A stretch of 60,000 bases of DNA from Chrysomallon squamiferum (Eukaryota; Mollusca; Gastropoda; Neomphalida; Peltospiridae), in NCBI GenBank assembly GCA_012295275.1, contig CM022670.1, positions 6,034,161-6,094,160 on the forward strand, in the 5' to 3' direction. The position numbers and the translations under genes are program-made. Shown piece after piece: positions 1-42,029 of the stretch. Positions within the stretch are counted from its first letter, which is position 1. Every line of letters begins with the position of its first letter. The notes beneath the pieces are model-generated. The model was given only the letters and a program-made list of their open reading frames with translations. It was not told the origin of the DNA and did not search any database.

Positions 1-3
1 CGA

Positions 4-1170
4 ATGGCAAGCCTCCACACACCCACCTCATTCATCTCACCTTTCCCACCACGCGTCTCCACCCTGAATCCAGTCCACCAGCAACCAACATCAGCACCCC
101 AAAACACCTCTCACAACATCAACAGACACGATGATGTAACGAGACACTGGCAACCAACATTTCCATCTTTTCCTTCAGATGATTCTTCTTCAAAATCCTA
201 CCTCTTTTCTTCTCTCAGGTAATTTCCTCTTTTACTTCATTCTTAATACAGTCACACAATATTATATACTTCTGTGTTAATCTTTAATTTTGTAACATTT
301 TTTTTTTTTTTTACTGTAAAATATTGTTTGTTAATGGATGCAAAATAAAATAGATTTTTGAACTCTTAAAAATAAAATTTATCTATATATATATATCTTG
401 ATTTATGGAAAATTTGAAATATTTAATGATAGCTCTGTACATTATGTCATTGGATACTAAGTGTCAGCATACAGTTTTTTTACAAAGATAATACGAGAGA
501 ATAAACTGTTGTCTGTGTTTTAGGAAAAACCTTGAAGATTTGGACATTCTCACGCAGAACTTGAAAAAGAAGTTGACAACGTCAGACACAACAGCATCCA
601 CACAACAGCGCTGCAGCCAGGAGTCAGAACATGCTGTAGCCAGTGTGTCGCAGTCTCAGGGAGAATCCACCAGGACAGGGGGTGACTCTGGAGCATTCTC
701 TGGGGAGAATTCCTATGACAGAATACATGAAAGTACCGAAGCTCAGGATAGTAGCAGAAGTGGTTGTCATAGCTACAGAAGTGTTGAGCAGCATGTCAGT
801 GGGAGTGAGCAGCTCACAGGAGCTGAGACTCACAGAAGTGATGACCTGTCTAGAGAAGAGAAAAGTAACCTGTCACCTGATTCAGGTTATCGCAACGGGA
901 ATTTCAGTATGAGCACGCCAAGAGAGCTGCAGATGAATGCTGCCACCAACGCAGCTGGAGGTCAGGACTTCACCAACACCCTGAGCACGTTGGAAGACAT
1001 CTCAGGCAACACTGGCCATGACAGCCTTAAAACACCAAGAGACTTCCTTGTTAACCATGAACTTAGCCAGGGCTTTATTCCTGGACAGATGGACAGAGAC
1101 AATGGACAACAGACAGGTCATCAGACAATTGTCCAAGATATGGCAGTGCCTGAAGAAGAACAGAATAATT

Positions 1171-1241
<71 letters not shown>

Positions 1242-2649
1242 GAAGAAGAAGAGAAATATGGTAGCTATCGCAGATATGAAGATTTGTTGAGTAATGATGA
1301 CATGGAAGGACATGATGTTGATGTTGATGCTGATGATGAATCTGAGGATGTTCACTTTATTAAACCGAGGACATTGAACAGCATGTCAGCAATGTTGACC
1401 AATGATGATGTTGTTGTTGACGAGTTAGTGGACATTGAAGATGACTGGGACGAGCGTGGGAATGACAGAAGAACAAAATCAGACAAGTCGAAGAGTTGGA
1501 CAAAACATGGGAGAGACAGTGAGACAGAAACAGACGATGAGACAAAATCAGAAGAGATAGAACATAGAATGGTGGAACAGAGAACAGGAGAAGCAAGAAC
1601 AGTGGTTGACAGTTGGCTATCAGAAAACAGTGACACCATAAAGAAGATAGAAGACAGAGAGGAAACAAAACAATGTCTGCTGTCAAATGTAGAACTGATA
1701 GACACACTGACCTCCACTCTCAGCAACTCACAGGACAGAAACAAGAGTTCAGACAACAGAGAGAGGTGTGAGGAACAGGTGTGGAGTTCTGGAGCTAGAG
1801 AACAAATCAAAGTGGACTGTTCTCACACAGAAGGGAAGATGGAGGGCTGTAAAGAAACAGGGCACTGGACAAAAGTGTCAGAAACTGATTTGATTTCTCC
1901 AGGCAGCAGTGCACACAGTGGTCCTCACTCAGTGAACTACGTGACACACACAGACAGAGTGACGGAGGACAGTGGAGTGGAGAGTGGTACAAAATCATCA
2001 CAAGATGACAGAGATGTTTCTTACACATCAGACCTTCTTCAGCACACCAGACAAGTGACAAAACTTCCAGACTTCTTCATGCCTGCTGAAAACATGCACG
2101 CCTGTATGAGAGCTCTACAAGTGGCCATAACTCTCCCTGACTGCCACACACAGACAGAGGTAAGTAAATCTTCCTGTCTCAGTAGTTTCTTTATAAAACT
2201 TTTCTCTTTATTTCCATTACTGAACACTTTCTTTTTGTTAGTGCTGTGAAATATAAACAAAACATTCATGAGATCAGCAAGCAGAAACACTGATTATTTC
2301 ATAGTGTATTAACATTTCATTTAAATGTTTGTTCTCTACAATGAGATGATACACTGAAAGTAATAATGGCAATTAACTAAAGTGTAAGTAATAACAGATT
2401 TTTGGTATTTTATATGTCTGTGTGTCTGTATGTACAAGGGAAACAGAGATGGACATTATAAAATCTGTTTGTTTGTGTTTTCAGAACAGCAGATCTTCAA
2501 GCAAATCCAAGGCAGCATCAGAACTGAAAGAAAAGGTTACCATGGAAACCAGGTCAAAGTTTGCTGCAATTTCTGCAAAGAACCGTCCACTCCCAACAGC
2601 AGAGGAAGCAAAAAGAATTGCTAAAATATTTTCTGCCAAACTGTCTTGA
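4..2649 (+). CDS. Acidic low-complexity protein, three exons visible, 5' end uncertain
   Basis: Coding exons are 4-218, 524-2159 and 2485-2649, joined by introns with AG/GTAATT and GAG/GTAAGT donors; phases 2 and 0 carry one frame through to a TGA at 2647-2649. From the ATG at 4 this gives 671 residues, but the window starts three bases earlier, so the true start may lie outside. The N-terminus is rich in Ser, Thr and Pro. Residues 73-90 (KNLEDLDILTQNLKKKL) look helical. The middle is acidic and Ser/Thr-rich, with 22 Asp followed by 5 Glu at residues 289-315. The last exon is basic and compact, with motifs such as FAAISAKNRPLP and EEAKRIAKIFS, and looks like the conserved part. I do not recognise the family and assign no function. 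The gene converges on the IQ gene. Confidence 0.8.
219..523 (+). other. Intron 1 of the acidic-protein gene
   Basis: Runs from the donor GTAATT at 219 to the acceptor TTTTAG ending at 523. It is AT-rich with a T run near 300-312. No further feature is visible. Confidence 0.8.
1173..1253 (+). repeat. (GAT)22 coding microsatellite encoding poly-Asp
   Basis: Twenty-two uninterrupted GAT codons (1173-1238) are followed by GAA/GAG codons, giving Asp22-Glu5 in the acidic protein. Almost no synonymous GAC interrupts the run, so it behaves as a pure trinucleotide microsatellite in coding sequence and is probably polymorphic in length. The antisense frame is open across the region only because of the repeat. 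Confidence 0.95.
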
Positions 2650-2948
2650 TGTTGACATTGATGTTGATGTTGATTTTGATGAGTAGTTGATAACTAAGTT
2701 GAGAATGCTGACAGAGATGAAGAGTTCACAGAACAGTTTTACAACAACAGTGATAAAAATCAGCCTGTTTGAGATCAACTTGTGAAATTATTTAGATATG
2801 GAATATTTTAATATTTTTTCTTTATGATACAAACAGCCATTTACAAGTGAAATTATCCCAGAACTAGACATACTGATGTCAGCTGTTATTATTCATCAAA
2901 CATTTTAAGGGTTTTTGAATATAAAAAAAAAAAAACTTAACTTATAAT

Positions 2949-2954
2949 AATAAA
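2949..2954 (+). terminator. Candidate poly(A) signal AATAAA
   Basis: This is the first AATAAA found after the stop at 2649, about 300 bases downstream. It is a plausible cleavage signal for the acidic-protein gene. Further AATAAA hexamers follow, as expected in AT-rich DNA, so its use is inferred. Confidence 0.45.
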
Positions 2955-3191
2955 GTGGTTCTTTTTACAAATTTTAATCTTTAAAAGATCAACCACGCAG
3001 AAAACAGGGGTGTTTTAGATGTGTTTTACATAAGTTAATAAAGGAGGGTGTTTCTATGGTAACAATATATGAATGTTTGTAAAGTTACCAACCACAGGTT
3101 CACAGGTTCAATTCCTCAAACAGGCAGCAGTTTTTTTTTTTAACCATTTGTCTTCCATGAGAAGATTTCTGACTGTATGAGGCTTGTTTAA

Positions 3192-3396
3192 CCCTTTTAG
3201 TGCTGACTGTATTCAGCTAATACACACAACACTGTGATGAATCATCAGAACTGATAACTTACTCTGTGTATCCTTACCTAAGATAGATTCATTCATATCT
3301 ATCTAGCCAGTAGTTAAGACAGTTACATAAGAGACAAAATGACATCCATTTAGTGATTTGGCTTGTCGTGTATCAGAAACAGTAGTGCTAAGAGGG
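3192..3396. mobile_element. piggyBac-like MITE, about 205 bp
   Basis: The left end reads CCCTTTTAGTGCTGACTGT. The reverse complement of the right end reads CCCTCTTAGCACTACTGT, so the termini are imperfect inverted repeats. TTAA lies directly left (3188-3191) and TATA directly right (3397-3400); the latter could be a decayed TTAA. A TTAA target and CCC-initial ends are typical of piggyBac elements. No transposase fits in 205 bp, so it would be non-autonomous. The right target copy is imperfect. Confidence 0.5.
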
Positions 3397-6300
3397 TATA
3401 AAATCACAGGCAAATTTCAGTATCTTGTTTTTTTTTTTACATACAAAGTCTTGGATAAAGTTTGAGGTAAAAACTGTGGATATTTGTAAAATATCTTTGT
3501 AAATATTAAATAGTAATTTATAGTGGCATTAGTTTTGTGTACATTACAATAAACAACAAACAGAATAGATATTGAGATAAAATAAAGAAAATTTATTTTT
3601 TATAACGATTATTAGTAGATAAATGAGCAGAACATGATGATTTTAAGTGTTGTAGTGTACATTGAATCATACAAATCAAATTCATTGTATTTCATCATTG
3701 CAAGCCTTAATCAGTTAATGTTGATTTTTTGTACGGAGCATAGTTCATAGAGCAAAACATGAACAGAGAAAACATTTTATTGTAATATACATCTCTATAA
3801 TGATTAAATGATTAACTGTACTTCATTAACATCCCCCTTTTACTCGCTGATATTAATTGTAAGATGATTATTAGTTTTTTAATATTATTAATAAGAGTAA
3901 ATCTATCGATATTATTGACAGTTTCATTAAATACTGACCGTCTGAACCTCAGATACAAATTATTCGTAGAAAACAGTACATACTAGATACCAATAGGTAA
4001 GATACATTAAATTAGGAGCACTGTTTCTCCAATTATAAACTGCTTGTTTATATATGGATTAACTTTATAAAGCTGCTAGATTTTGAACCAGTTAACTAGA
4101 TGTGCTTTATTCAGATTATATTTGTTCATTATACGACTGTTATAAACCTTTATAGCAAAATATGTTTATTGCATTGTAGTAAATAGTTACTAGTTAAATA
4201 TAATACTCACTACAGTTTGCTTAATTTATTTATTATTTTTAAACCCATTTTTTTATTTCTTTTAATTTAGCTATGAAATTAATGTTTCTGATTTCAGGCT
4301 TGTTCGATTGTAAAATAACTGTAAATTGTGTATTTATTTATTTTATATGCATCATTTAACAATATATGCAAATGACATTCAAGATCAGTGGTTAAAACTA
4401 CTCTTAATTAAACATTGATAATTAAAAACATCATTTCTTAACTGGATTGCTCAGAAAATCACAGATTAAATATTAATATCACTGGTCAGTATGCAGGATA
4501 GTAGCAGTGTCATTTTTTTATATTCTGTTATTTATACATATATATATATATATATATATACATATTTATTTAATATCAATGTTTTTTTCTTACCTCTTTT
4601 TAAGAAAATACACTCAGAAACAAATAAAAAGCATCTGATTATAATTCTGTTACTGGAATGCAAAATATTTAGAAAATATTTTTAAGTATGTAAATACAGA
4701 GAGGTAAAACTGACAGAAATATTTTTGTGTTTTACACTCAGTTTTTGTTTGTGAGTGTATTTGAGGAGTTAGCTGACAGCTGGTTGCATGGCAACAGTTC
4801 ATGTTCAGGCTGTCATTAGTCATCACCTGTCACTGTGATATAAACTTTGTTTATCCCTTGTGCCTTAGTTAACATGTAGCTCAGCATCATATTTCTTTTT
4901 AGTGTTCAATTGCTTTTTATAAATTATTACATTTTTTATTATCAGCTTTTGTTTATTTTTCTCGTCATTTATTATATTAATTTTCATACATATTTATATT
5001 TTTCAGTACTTAAGAAATGTAATCATATTTGTTATTTATATATCTAACATTATAAGTATATCAGTAATTTTTATTTAATTTTTATTTAATTATATTTATC
5101 AGAACTGTTTATTCACTACAGTATAAATATTTAAAACGTCATAACAACCAATAGAAGTGCTTTAGATATTAAATAGGTACTAGTAAAAACAAAAATACTT
5201 TTAGTATAATTATTTATATAGTCACCTTTTCTAGATAATAGCATTTTTTCATAGCACAATGGTTAGCTGCTAAATAAGGCATTGTATAAAACAGGGTGCA
5301 TTAATGAGCTGGTCTTACCTTTTTAACTTTTTTCCTTTGTAAATAAAGTATAAATATGTGGGCATTTCAGTCACTGAAAATTATATTTTAGAAAAACACT
5401 GAAATGTAAAAATATCTTTCATTATGCTATTAAGAATAAATGACACAACAGTTCTCATATGTTCTTTTTGGAAACATTTGACCATTTTTGTTTCATTCCA
5501 CTCTGCCTGCTTACAGATTATTTCATGAAACAAAAATATTTATTTTCTGTATTGTCATAATATCAGTATCACATTTGTTTCTGTAATATTAGCACTGAAA
5601 AATTTGCAAAACTTGTTTGCCACATCAAACCATTAAAACATTTTAAAAAGTATATTGGAAAAGTTTAGTTTTAAATGAGTTTTATTTTTAAATAAAATCA
5701 CCAGTGCCTGTCAGTCTATCTTAAAGTGCAAATTTTTTTTTTTAAATTTGATATTATTTTTTTAATTTATTTTTTATAACAAGGATATTTATAAATGATT
5801 GTGTGAATTAAAAACTATTAATTTCAGAAAGTTTTTAATCATTCTAGAAAAACATGGCAAACTATAATAGTATATACTCAGGTGGGAAACGTATTTCAGT
5901 GTCAGTTGGAAATGTAATCTATAGGTTTAATTATTCAAAATATCAGCCTATCCCCTCCACCCACCCCTTTCCCAGCTTCACATCCCTATTAGCACCTTTT
6001 ATTTTTAAACAGTGGGGACAGGAATACCCAACTGTTTCCATGTTAAAACCCGTGCATATTGTATGAAGTTATAAAAAATCTGGGAATTATTTTCAAGTGC
6101 CATATTTGACCTTAATGTCTCAGTTTTGCTACTCATACTTCAGAATGTGTGTAAATGATCAGAAGAAAATAAAGAATTTATTTAGGTTTTTTTCTACATT
6201 ACAGATCTGTTGAAGTGCTCTTTCTCTGATCTCGCATAAAGGCAAATTTGTTTTCTTTCAGCTACATTGTGTACACATATTATTTGTATATTTGATACAA

Positions 6301-7951
6301 TAAACAAAGCTCTGTGAAAATGTTTTTTATTGTTGGTACATTTATGTTTATTCTATTTTTTTTTTTTTTTTTTTGATTGTTTAACGTATCATATATTCCT
6401 AAATCTATTTAAAAAAATTAATGTTATTTTTTGGTATATTATATTACAAGGTATAGCAAAAAGGTATTCAAATTTTATTCACTGGTTTACTTTACAAAAG
6501 TAAGTTCAAGACTGAACAGATGACAAGCAAGTTCAGTTTATTTCTGTCCATAATCAGCAAAGATAAAAAAAAAAAAAAATCAATTGTAGTAAGCCTGTTG
6601 CATTTGAACCCTTATTTCAAACAACAAAGAACACAACAAAATTACGGTACATGTTTTAATTTCTCATGTTTACTTTCCATTCACTTTCAAAATATATTTT
6701 AATTCAAATCTAAAAAATATTTTATAAAACTTTTTCCATTAATACTGGAAAAGCACAAAAGTATACACTTAAAAACTTTAACACAGATATTATGAAAATA
6801 ATCTATAAATTACAAGGTAACAAAATGAAATCCCTGTATTTCCTCCTGTCTGGTTTATGTGGGATGAAAGATCAATACACATACTCTTCCATCACTGATG
6901 AATTGTGTATCCAAAATAGATATACTTAAATGTACATATGAACTTTTTGAATGGTTAATTTATTAATGAAAAAATATGACTGAAAATAAGTAAAGAATGT
7001 GAGAATTTTTATTGTCTGTTTTTCAATTAAATATTTGAGAATATGATTATTTATTAGGGATTTTATTTTTTATTTTTTTTTTACACAAATCAACCATCAA
7101 GTGTAATTCCAAAAATTAAAAAATGTTACATTATTTTAATATATTTATTTTTGTTATGTAAAATATAACTTTGTGTACATAACAGCTTATATTTTGGATG
7201 TAAAATGTATTACATGTGAATCAGCTCAAGTTTATTTCAAATTATTTCTGAATTGAAGCACTATTAACAAATATTTTAATATGTTTATTTACACCGCTGT
7301 TACTAAATTAGCAATGTTTTACAGTTTCCTATTTCTAAAATACAACAATTCTAAGATAAATTTGTTCTTGAAGATTTCAGACAACTGGAAATCAACTGGA
7401 AACATACCTGTAAAACACATTTTATTGAAGAAAAATAATTTAAAATTTAAACCCTATTTAAAAATCTATTTCACAACACTGTTATCATAGATTTAAAACT
7501 TTAACTTCACAAATGTAAGAATTGTGAAAATATAATTATTTTATCACAGTCATTCTAAAAGTATCACAAATTCAACATTTTATCACTTTTTAGGCAACTC
7601 TTGAGTTATCACAACTGTAAAAGTGTATCACAGATCAACTTAAGTAAAAAAAAAAAAGTGCAATAATACTGAATTCTCCTTGTTAACACTACAGACTCAA
7701 ATGATGTCACCACAGTGAACAATATATTCTTTTTAAAGTAAGCTCACTAAAGCTGAAATATTGAAATACTACATACAGCTAATTTAACACTAATTACAAC
7801 TTGATGGTCTTGAAACCACAGTAACTGGTTTTCTGTAACAGTATCAAAACAAACTGTTCAACAACATATAAAAATAAACAAAACAAGAAAATTGTTTAAT
7901 CTTTGGCAAAGCTAAAAGTTAAATTTCAGATATTAAAAGATTAAACATTTG

Positions 7952-7957
7952 TTTATT
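7952..7957 (-). terminator. Candidate poly(A) signal for the IQ gene
   Basis: TTTATT on the plus strand reads AATAAA on the minus strand, about 290 bases beyond the IQ-gene stop at 8245-8247. Plausible, but AT-rich context makes chance hexamers common. Confidence 0.3.
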
Positions 7958-8244
7958 CTTTTGTGTCCTCAGATCTGAGTAAAAATAAAATAGAATATAC
8001 ATTAAATACATTATTAACACTCTCGCTCATTCTATGTCACTCCATGATGATCTTCAAGTTGAATTGTTTATACATCCTGAACATCATTTGTGTTTTTTCT
8101 ATATCATATACAAAGTTATGATATATACATCATGTTTATCATCCAGCTACATTAAACATTAATTATTTATACACATTATAAATAAATAAACTACTTGTTA
8201 TCAACTGTAAGAGTTTTTGAAAGTACAGAAAGTTTTAAAAGATG

Positions 8245-37528
<29,284 letters not shown>

Positions 37529-38172
37529 TTTTGCACGTGTTTATGCAGTTAGCTAGTTACTGGTGCAATCGTTGAATCCATTTGAGTACATAATTTCCTT
37601 CGGTTTTTTTTTTTTCCTGTAAAATTTTTCCTCGAGTCATTTTATTAAAAATGTTTTATGGATACATTAAAATGAAATGAAACAAATTTGCCGTTTAATC
37701 AGCTGTAAGAATCGAGCCAACATATTCACCAGACGACATCGATAAACCAAACGATATTTTGCAAAGAACAACTTTTTCTTTATATTTCCATAACGTTGTC
37801 AAAGCCTGTTACAGTTTAAGAAAATATGTACATTTTCGGTTTGTTACATAATCAAGTAGGACTTCGTCAACATTATGCCAAGCAGACGCAAACTTGTAAT
37901 TGAGGTTACTACAGAAGTTGCTGCTGTAAACATTTGACCAACTGTCAAATCACTTGACACCTGGGAGAGCAAAACCGGGTAAAGCAACAGAGTACAATAC
38001 AACAGTAGAACCAGTCTATTTTCAGTCGACTACCTTCATGGGATTAAATGGGCAAACTAAATCCCATGTTATCTGGTGTATACGGGAAAAAAACACAAAC
38101 AAAACAAACAACTTTAAAAGACATTACAACAACATGACAAAACCAAATAATTTAACGAAGAAGAACAAGAAC

Positions 38173-38176
<4 letters not shown>

Positions 38177-38249
<73 letters not shown>
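38177..38249. repeat. (TC)n microsatellite
   Basis: About 73 bases of pure TC repeat, 650 bases upstream of the IQ start codon and 320 bases downstream (in IQ-gene orientation) of the CRE/YY1 patch. Purine-pyrimidine runs of this kind can form triplex DNA. Confidence 0.95.
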
Positions 38250-38253
<4 letters not shown>

Positions 38254-38572
38254 GTATGCATATGTATGTGTATTAATTTTAGTTGATTATAAAGATTCGT
38301 TTCCATTACGAGAGATTTTAATTCATACAAAATGTATGTTTACTGCAAGGGAAAAGCAGGAAAACTAATAATAAATATAAATAATGAACTTAGAAATGGT
38401 TGTATTGCTCAAATGCAACGAATCGAAGATTTAAACTGTCTCTGATGAAATGAAAACATATTCTAAATATATTCTGCATATTTTAAAGATTTTTTAAAAG
38501 ATATATTTTTGTCATCTAACCTTAATTAATAACAAAGTAAAAAAAGAGCCCAGTTTAAAAATTATCTCAGCA

Positions 38573-38599
38573 CCGCCATTTTACTGACGTGTGACGTCA
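38573..38599. promoter_or_regulatory. Candidate promoter: YY1-like and CRE/ATF motifs
   Basis: CCGCCATTTT (38573-38582; AAAATGGCGG on the minus strand) matches the YY1 core, and a perfect palindromic CRE TGACGTCA lies at 38592-38599 with a half site TGACGT at 38585-38590. The cluster stands in a CpG-richer patch of otherwise AT-rich DNA about 1.05 kb upstream of the IQ start codon. It most likely drives the IQ gene, which would then need a spliced 5' UTR. Confidence 0.45.
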
Positions 38600-40980
38600 T
38601 AGCGTAGAAGACGTGCCAAATGTTTTTTTGTTGTTGTTTTTTTCAAATAAAAATACGTGATGGATTCACGGGTCTATTTTTAAGAACGTTAAACTGAATA
38701 TTAAATGTCCATTAACAGTATGATTTTATCATATTTTGTTGTTAATGATGTTAATAATGTTTATTATTATTATTATTTTTCTTTCTTTCTTCATTTCATT
38801 TTATTTTATTATTTATTTTTTAAAGACTATTCGTTCTACCAAAGCTCCCTTTATGTAGGACTGTAAAATTTACAGTGTTTTCAAGACGTTTTTGTCATCG
38901 AGCTTTACAAGCATTAAAAAATATTTTTATAAAATTTCAGTGTTTGACATTTTAAGAATATTGTAAATTTACATCAGGATGCAAACTGAATCAACAAACT
39001 ATTAATGTATGTTAGTCTGACTCTTCTATAAAGTCTATTATTTATTAATACGTACAGCCTTATTTCATAGTTTTATTTCTTCTGCAAAATCAGTCAATAA
39101 ATGTACTCAGTCTTCCAACAATTTTCTCTCAATTAATTACGAGATCATACTATCTCTTGAATGAGTGTAATGAACATCTATCGTCCTTCTTTCACATACC
39201 ATAAAATCAGGTAAAAACACCATCCACATTTAATAGCAAATGTTCAGTGGCACCCCCTTTTGATATTGTGAATCTATTCAAATTTTTTACTCTAACCATA
39301 AAGCAACAACCCACCCATTAAGTCTGTATCAGTCTTCTACTGGAACAATCTTAGTTTCATCATTAGACATAACTTTATATAGGGAATAACTGGCTACTGT
39401 TTCAAGATATCCGCTTTATACTGCAAAGGTTAGAACATCCCAATTCACCAAGGCTTTGCAGTATTAAATAACAAAAAAAACTAAATGAAACTGTTTTATT
39501 TCTCAACTCACAGCTCTTGACAGTAGTAGACTCAGTCATGTTGATTTTGTTGTCGTTGTTATACATCAAAACAATATAATTCTTAAATAACATCATTTAT
39601 TCGCTTTTGTTTTTTAATGAAAACTGTTTTCAAATTATTTTTTCAAATATTTAAACCAACAATTAAACACTAAAGCAGTAACAGTGAATAAATATGTAAA
39701 CAAAATGCAATTTACAATTCTGTCCTAAAAATGTACATTTCTGGTCAGGGCCCCAAAATTTAAAAATTTGTCTAGTCAAATCTTGCCTCTACATACAGTG
39801 ACTGCAGGTTAATAATATATATTCTTCTTCTAAAAATAATGTTGAATGGCATTCAGTATTACAAAATAATATAACTTTATTGTATCAAAATATTAATAAT
39901 CTAAGAAAACAATTCGACAAATGTAGTTGTTTCCATTACAACGATTTCAATGATCAAAAATACAAATGAACACATCAGACTGAGTTAATCAGTTGGGCGA
40001 TTGGACACATTAACATGGAGACTGTCTTGTCACAGATTCAAAGATGTCCAGGGCAGACACTCACTTAGAAAAGTTTTTACTGATTTGTAACCACTGTTAT
40101 ATATTCAGTGTGCTAGGCAAGCTTGTCTCCTCAATGAAAGTCCTACAAAATGTTTACAACCCAGTGTTGGGTTTCTATTTCTGAAAAGCTTCAGCTGTAA
40201 TTATTACAATAACTAATAAGTTTATATTATTACTTTTTAAATTTATAAAAGTTTCATTGATAGGTTTGTTAATGCTTACATGCAGATATTTATAATATAC
40301 AGAAAATAAAGACACAAAAACCTTTATTTGATCTCAGAGATCATGAACCTATTTTTGTAGGATTTGTTGACTATATAGGTATTTTATGAATTTTAAGTGA
40401 TAAAGTAATAAAGATACTGCTTTAGAAGTGTATTAATCTGTATCTGTTAAATTCAGTTTCACTGTTTATTTTTCATTATTTGTTTTATATCTTAAAAAAG
40501 ATTTAGCTTGCATCCTGTCCAAACCTTGCTGGATAGATGGTTCAGTACCCGACGTCTGTTGTTAAATCTGTTATAAATGTGATAAAGGTATAAAAGAGAA
40601 TCCACACAACTGATTTCTTTTTTTATATGCAGCAAGGTATATATTATGTTTATTTTGTAATATAGAAAAGCTTGCATGATAACATACACATGCACAAAAC
40701 AATCTTTTATAAACTAGCTGTTAGAAATGTCCAGAATCGAGAACACTGAAGAGGAGTGTTCCTGTAAATGATTACACTACACCACCACACTTCATTCACT
40801 AAACAACAGTGTATCATTACTTCAGCTGATGATGACGATGATGACTGTAAAGGATTGTTCCTATAATCAATAATACACCATCATATATTTTTAAAAATCA
40901 GATGATGATGATGATATCAGCAACAAAACTAAATCTTTCACAGCATTGCATTTATTTTTGAAACATTCACTCTATGTGCA

Positions 40981-40986
40981 TTTATT
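40981..40986 (-). terminator. Candidate poly(A) signal for SLX4
   Basis: TTTATT on the plus strand (AATAAA on the minus strand) lies about 85 bases beyond the SLX4 stop, and a second is at 40951-40956. A short 3' UTR is implied if either is used. Confidence 0.45.
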
Positions 40987-41070
40987 CAGACTCTACTAAG
41001 TATTATTCATTCCATGTAAAAATCAGCACAGTTAAAAAAAAGTAGAAACACGACAATCAATTGTTATCAG

Positions 41071-41997
41071 TCAAACAGAGGACTTTGAAAATGTTTTCTT
41101 CTTCTTTGCCTGTCTTCTTCTTGAACTGTTTCTACCCATTTTCTTCATTGTAAATGTTATACACTGAAAAATCAAAGCTAAACTATTAGTTTACAAGATA
41201 TTTTAAAGTTTTATTCTTGTAAAAAATAAATTATCAATTGTTTTTGTTTTTATGAAGAATTAATAAGACTGTACATATAATGGATTAAAGTTCAGTGCAG
41301 TGCTGATATTTTAGTCATTCAACATGTAACTAACATTCAGGTTATCCACACACAGGTTAGCAAACATCACTGTGTAGCAAAACACAAACAAAAATTAAAA
41401 AAGCTTAAGAGTACATTCTATGATATACCATCTTTATTCATGTAATTTTAGCAAGCACATTTTAGTCTGCTTGTTACTGTAACTGAAAGGCTAATTTCAT
41501 CTTTTCTTAGAATAATATATTCTCTGTTACTAAATTCCACCTGCAGTAATGAACAACATTTTTCTAATCTAGGTAACTGATTTTTTATTTACGATAATAA
41601 AATGATGTAATCATTTTTAAGTTAATTAATTAAGATATTGTGTTTTCTTTAAATTTACCTTTTCATCCAGAAAATCCATCAACTTCTGCATAGAGCATTT
41701 AATTCCTCCTTCTGTGATTTTGGATTTCAACCAGTCAAGTTCTAGAGGCTGCAACAAAAACATTTCTTTATCATCAACCATTAGTTCACTAATTTATACA
41801 AGAAAAACATTTCTTTATCATCAACCATTAGTTCACTAATTTATATAAGAAAAAACATTTCTTTATCATCAACCATTAGTTCACTAATTTATATAACAAA
41901 ATATTTCATTATCAACTACTGTATTTATCAAACAATCAATGTTAATAATCCATTATTTAAGTTTGTTTATTAAATTTATAAATTGTTAACATCTGTT

Positions 41998-42029
<32 letters not shown>

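Larger units (their letters stand above)
2650..8244. other. Intergenic region between convergent genes
   Basis: AT-rich sequence between the stops of the plus-strand acidic-protein gene and the minus-strand IQ gene. It should include both 3' UTRs. It holds a MITE (3192-3396), a B-box-like patch near 3100-3140 and several homopolymer runs, for example A near 6568-6580 and T near 6358-6375. ORFs here are short, AT-driven and unsupported. Confidence 0.7.
37529..41070. other. Intergenic region between IQ gene start and SLX4 end
   Basis: The SLX4 stop is at 41071-41073 and the IQ start codon at 37528; both genes run leftward. The region should hold the SLX4 3' UTR and the IQ-gene promoter and 5' UTR. 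A (CT)36-type run is at 38177-38249. No convincing coding sequence is seen; the plus-strand frame near 37954-38286 ends in that repeat. Confidence 0.7.

Noticed and set aside
1002-1355. Antisense frame with a long Ile run
   Set aside because: It is the shadow of the GAT repeat on the opposite strand of a supported exon.
37954-38286. 110-codon plus-strand frame
   Set aside because: It lacks supporting splice or homology signals and ends in the TC microsatellite.
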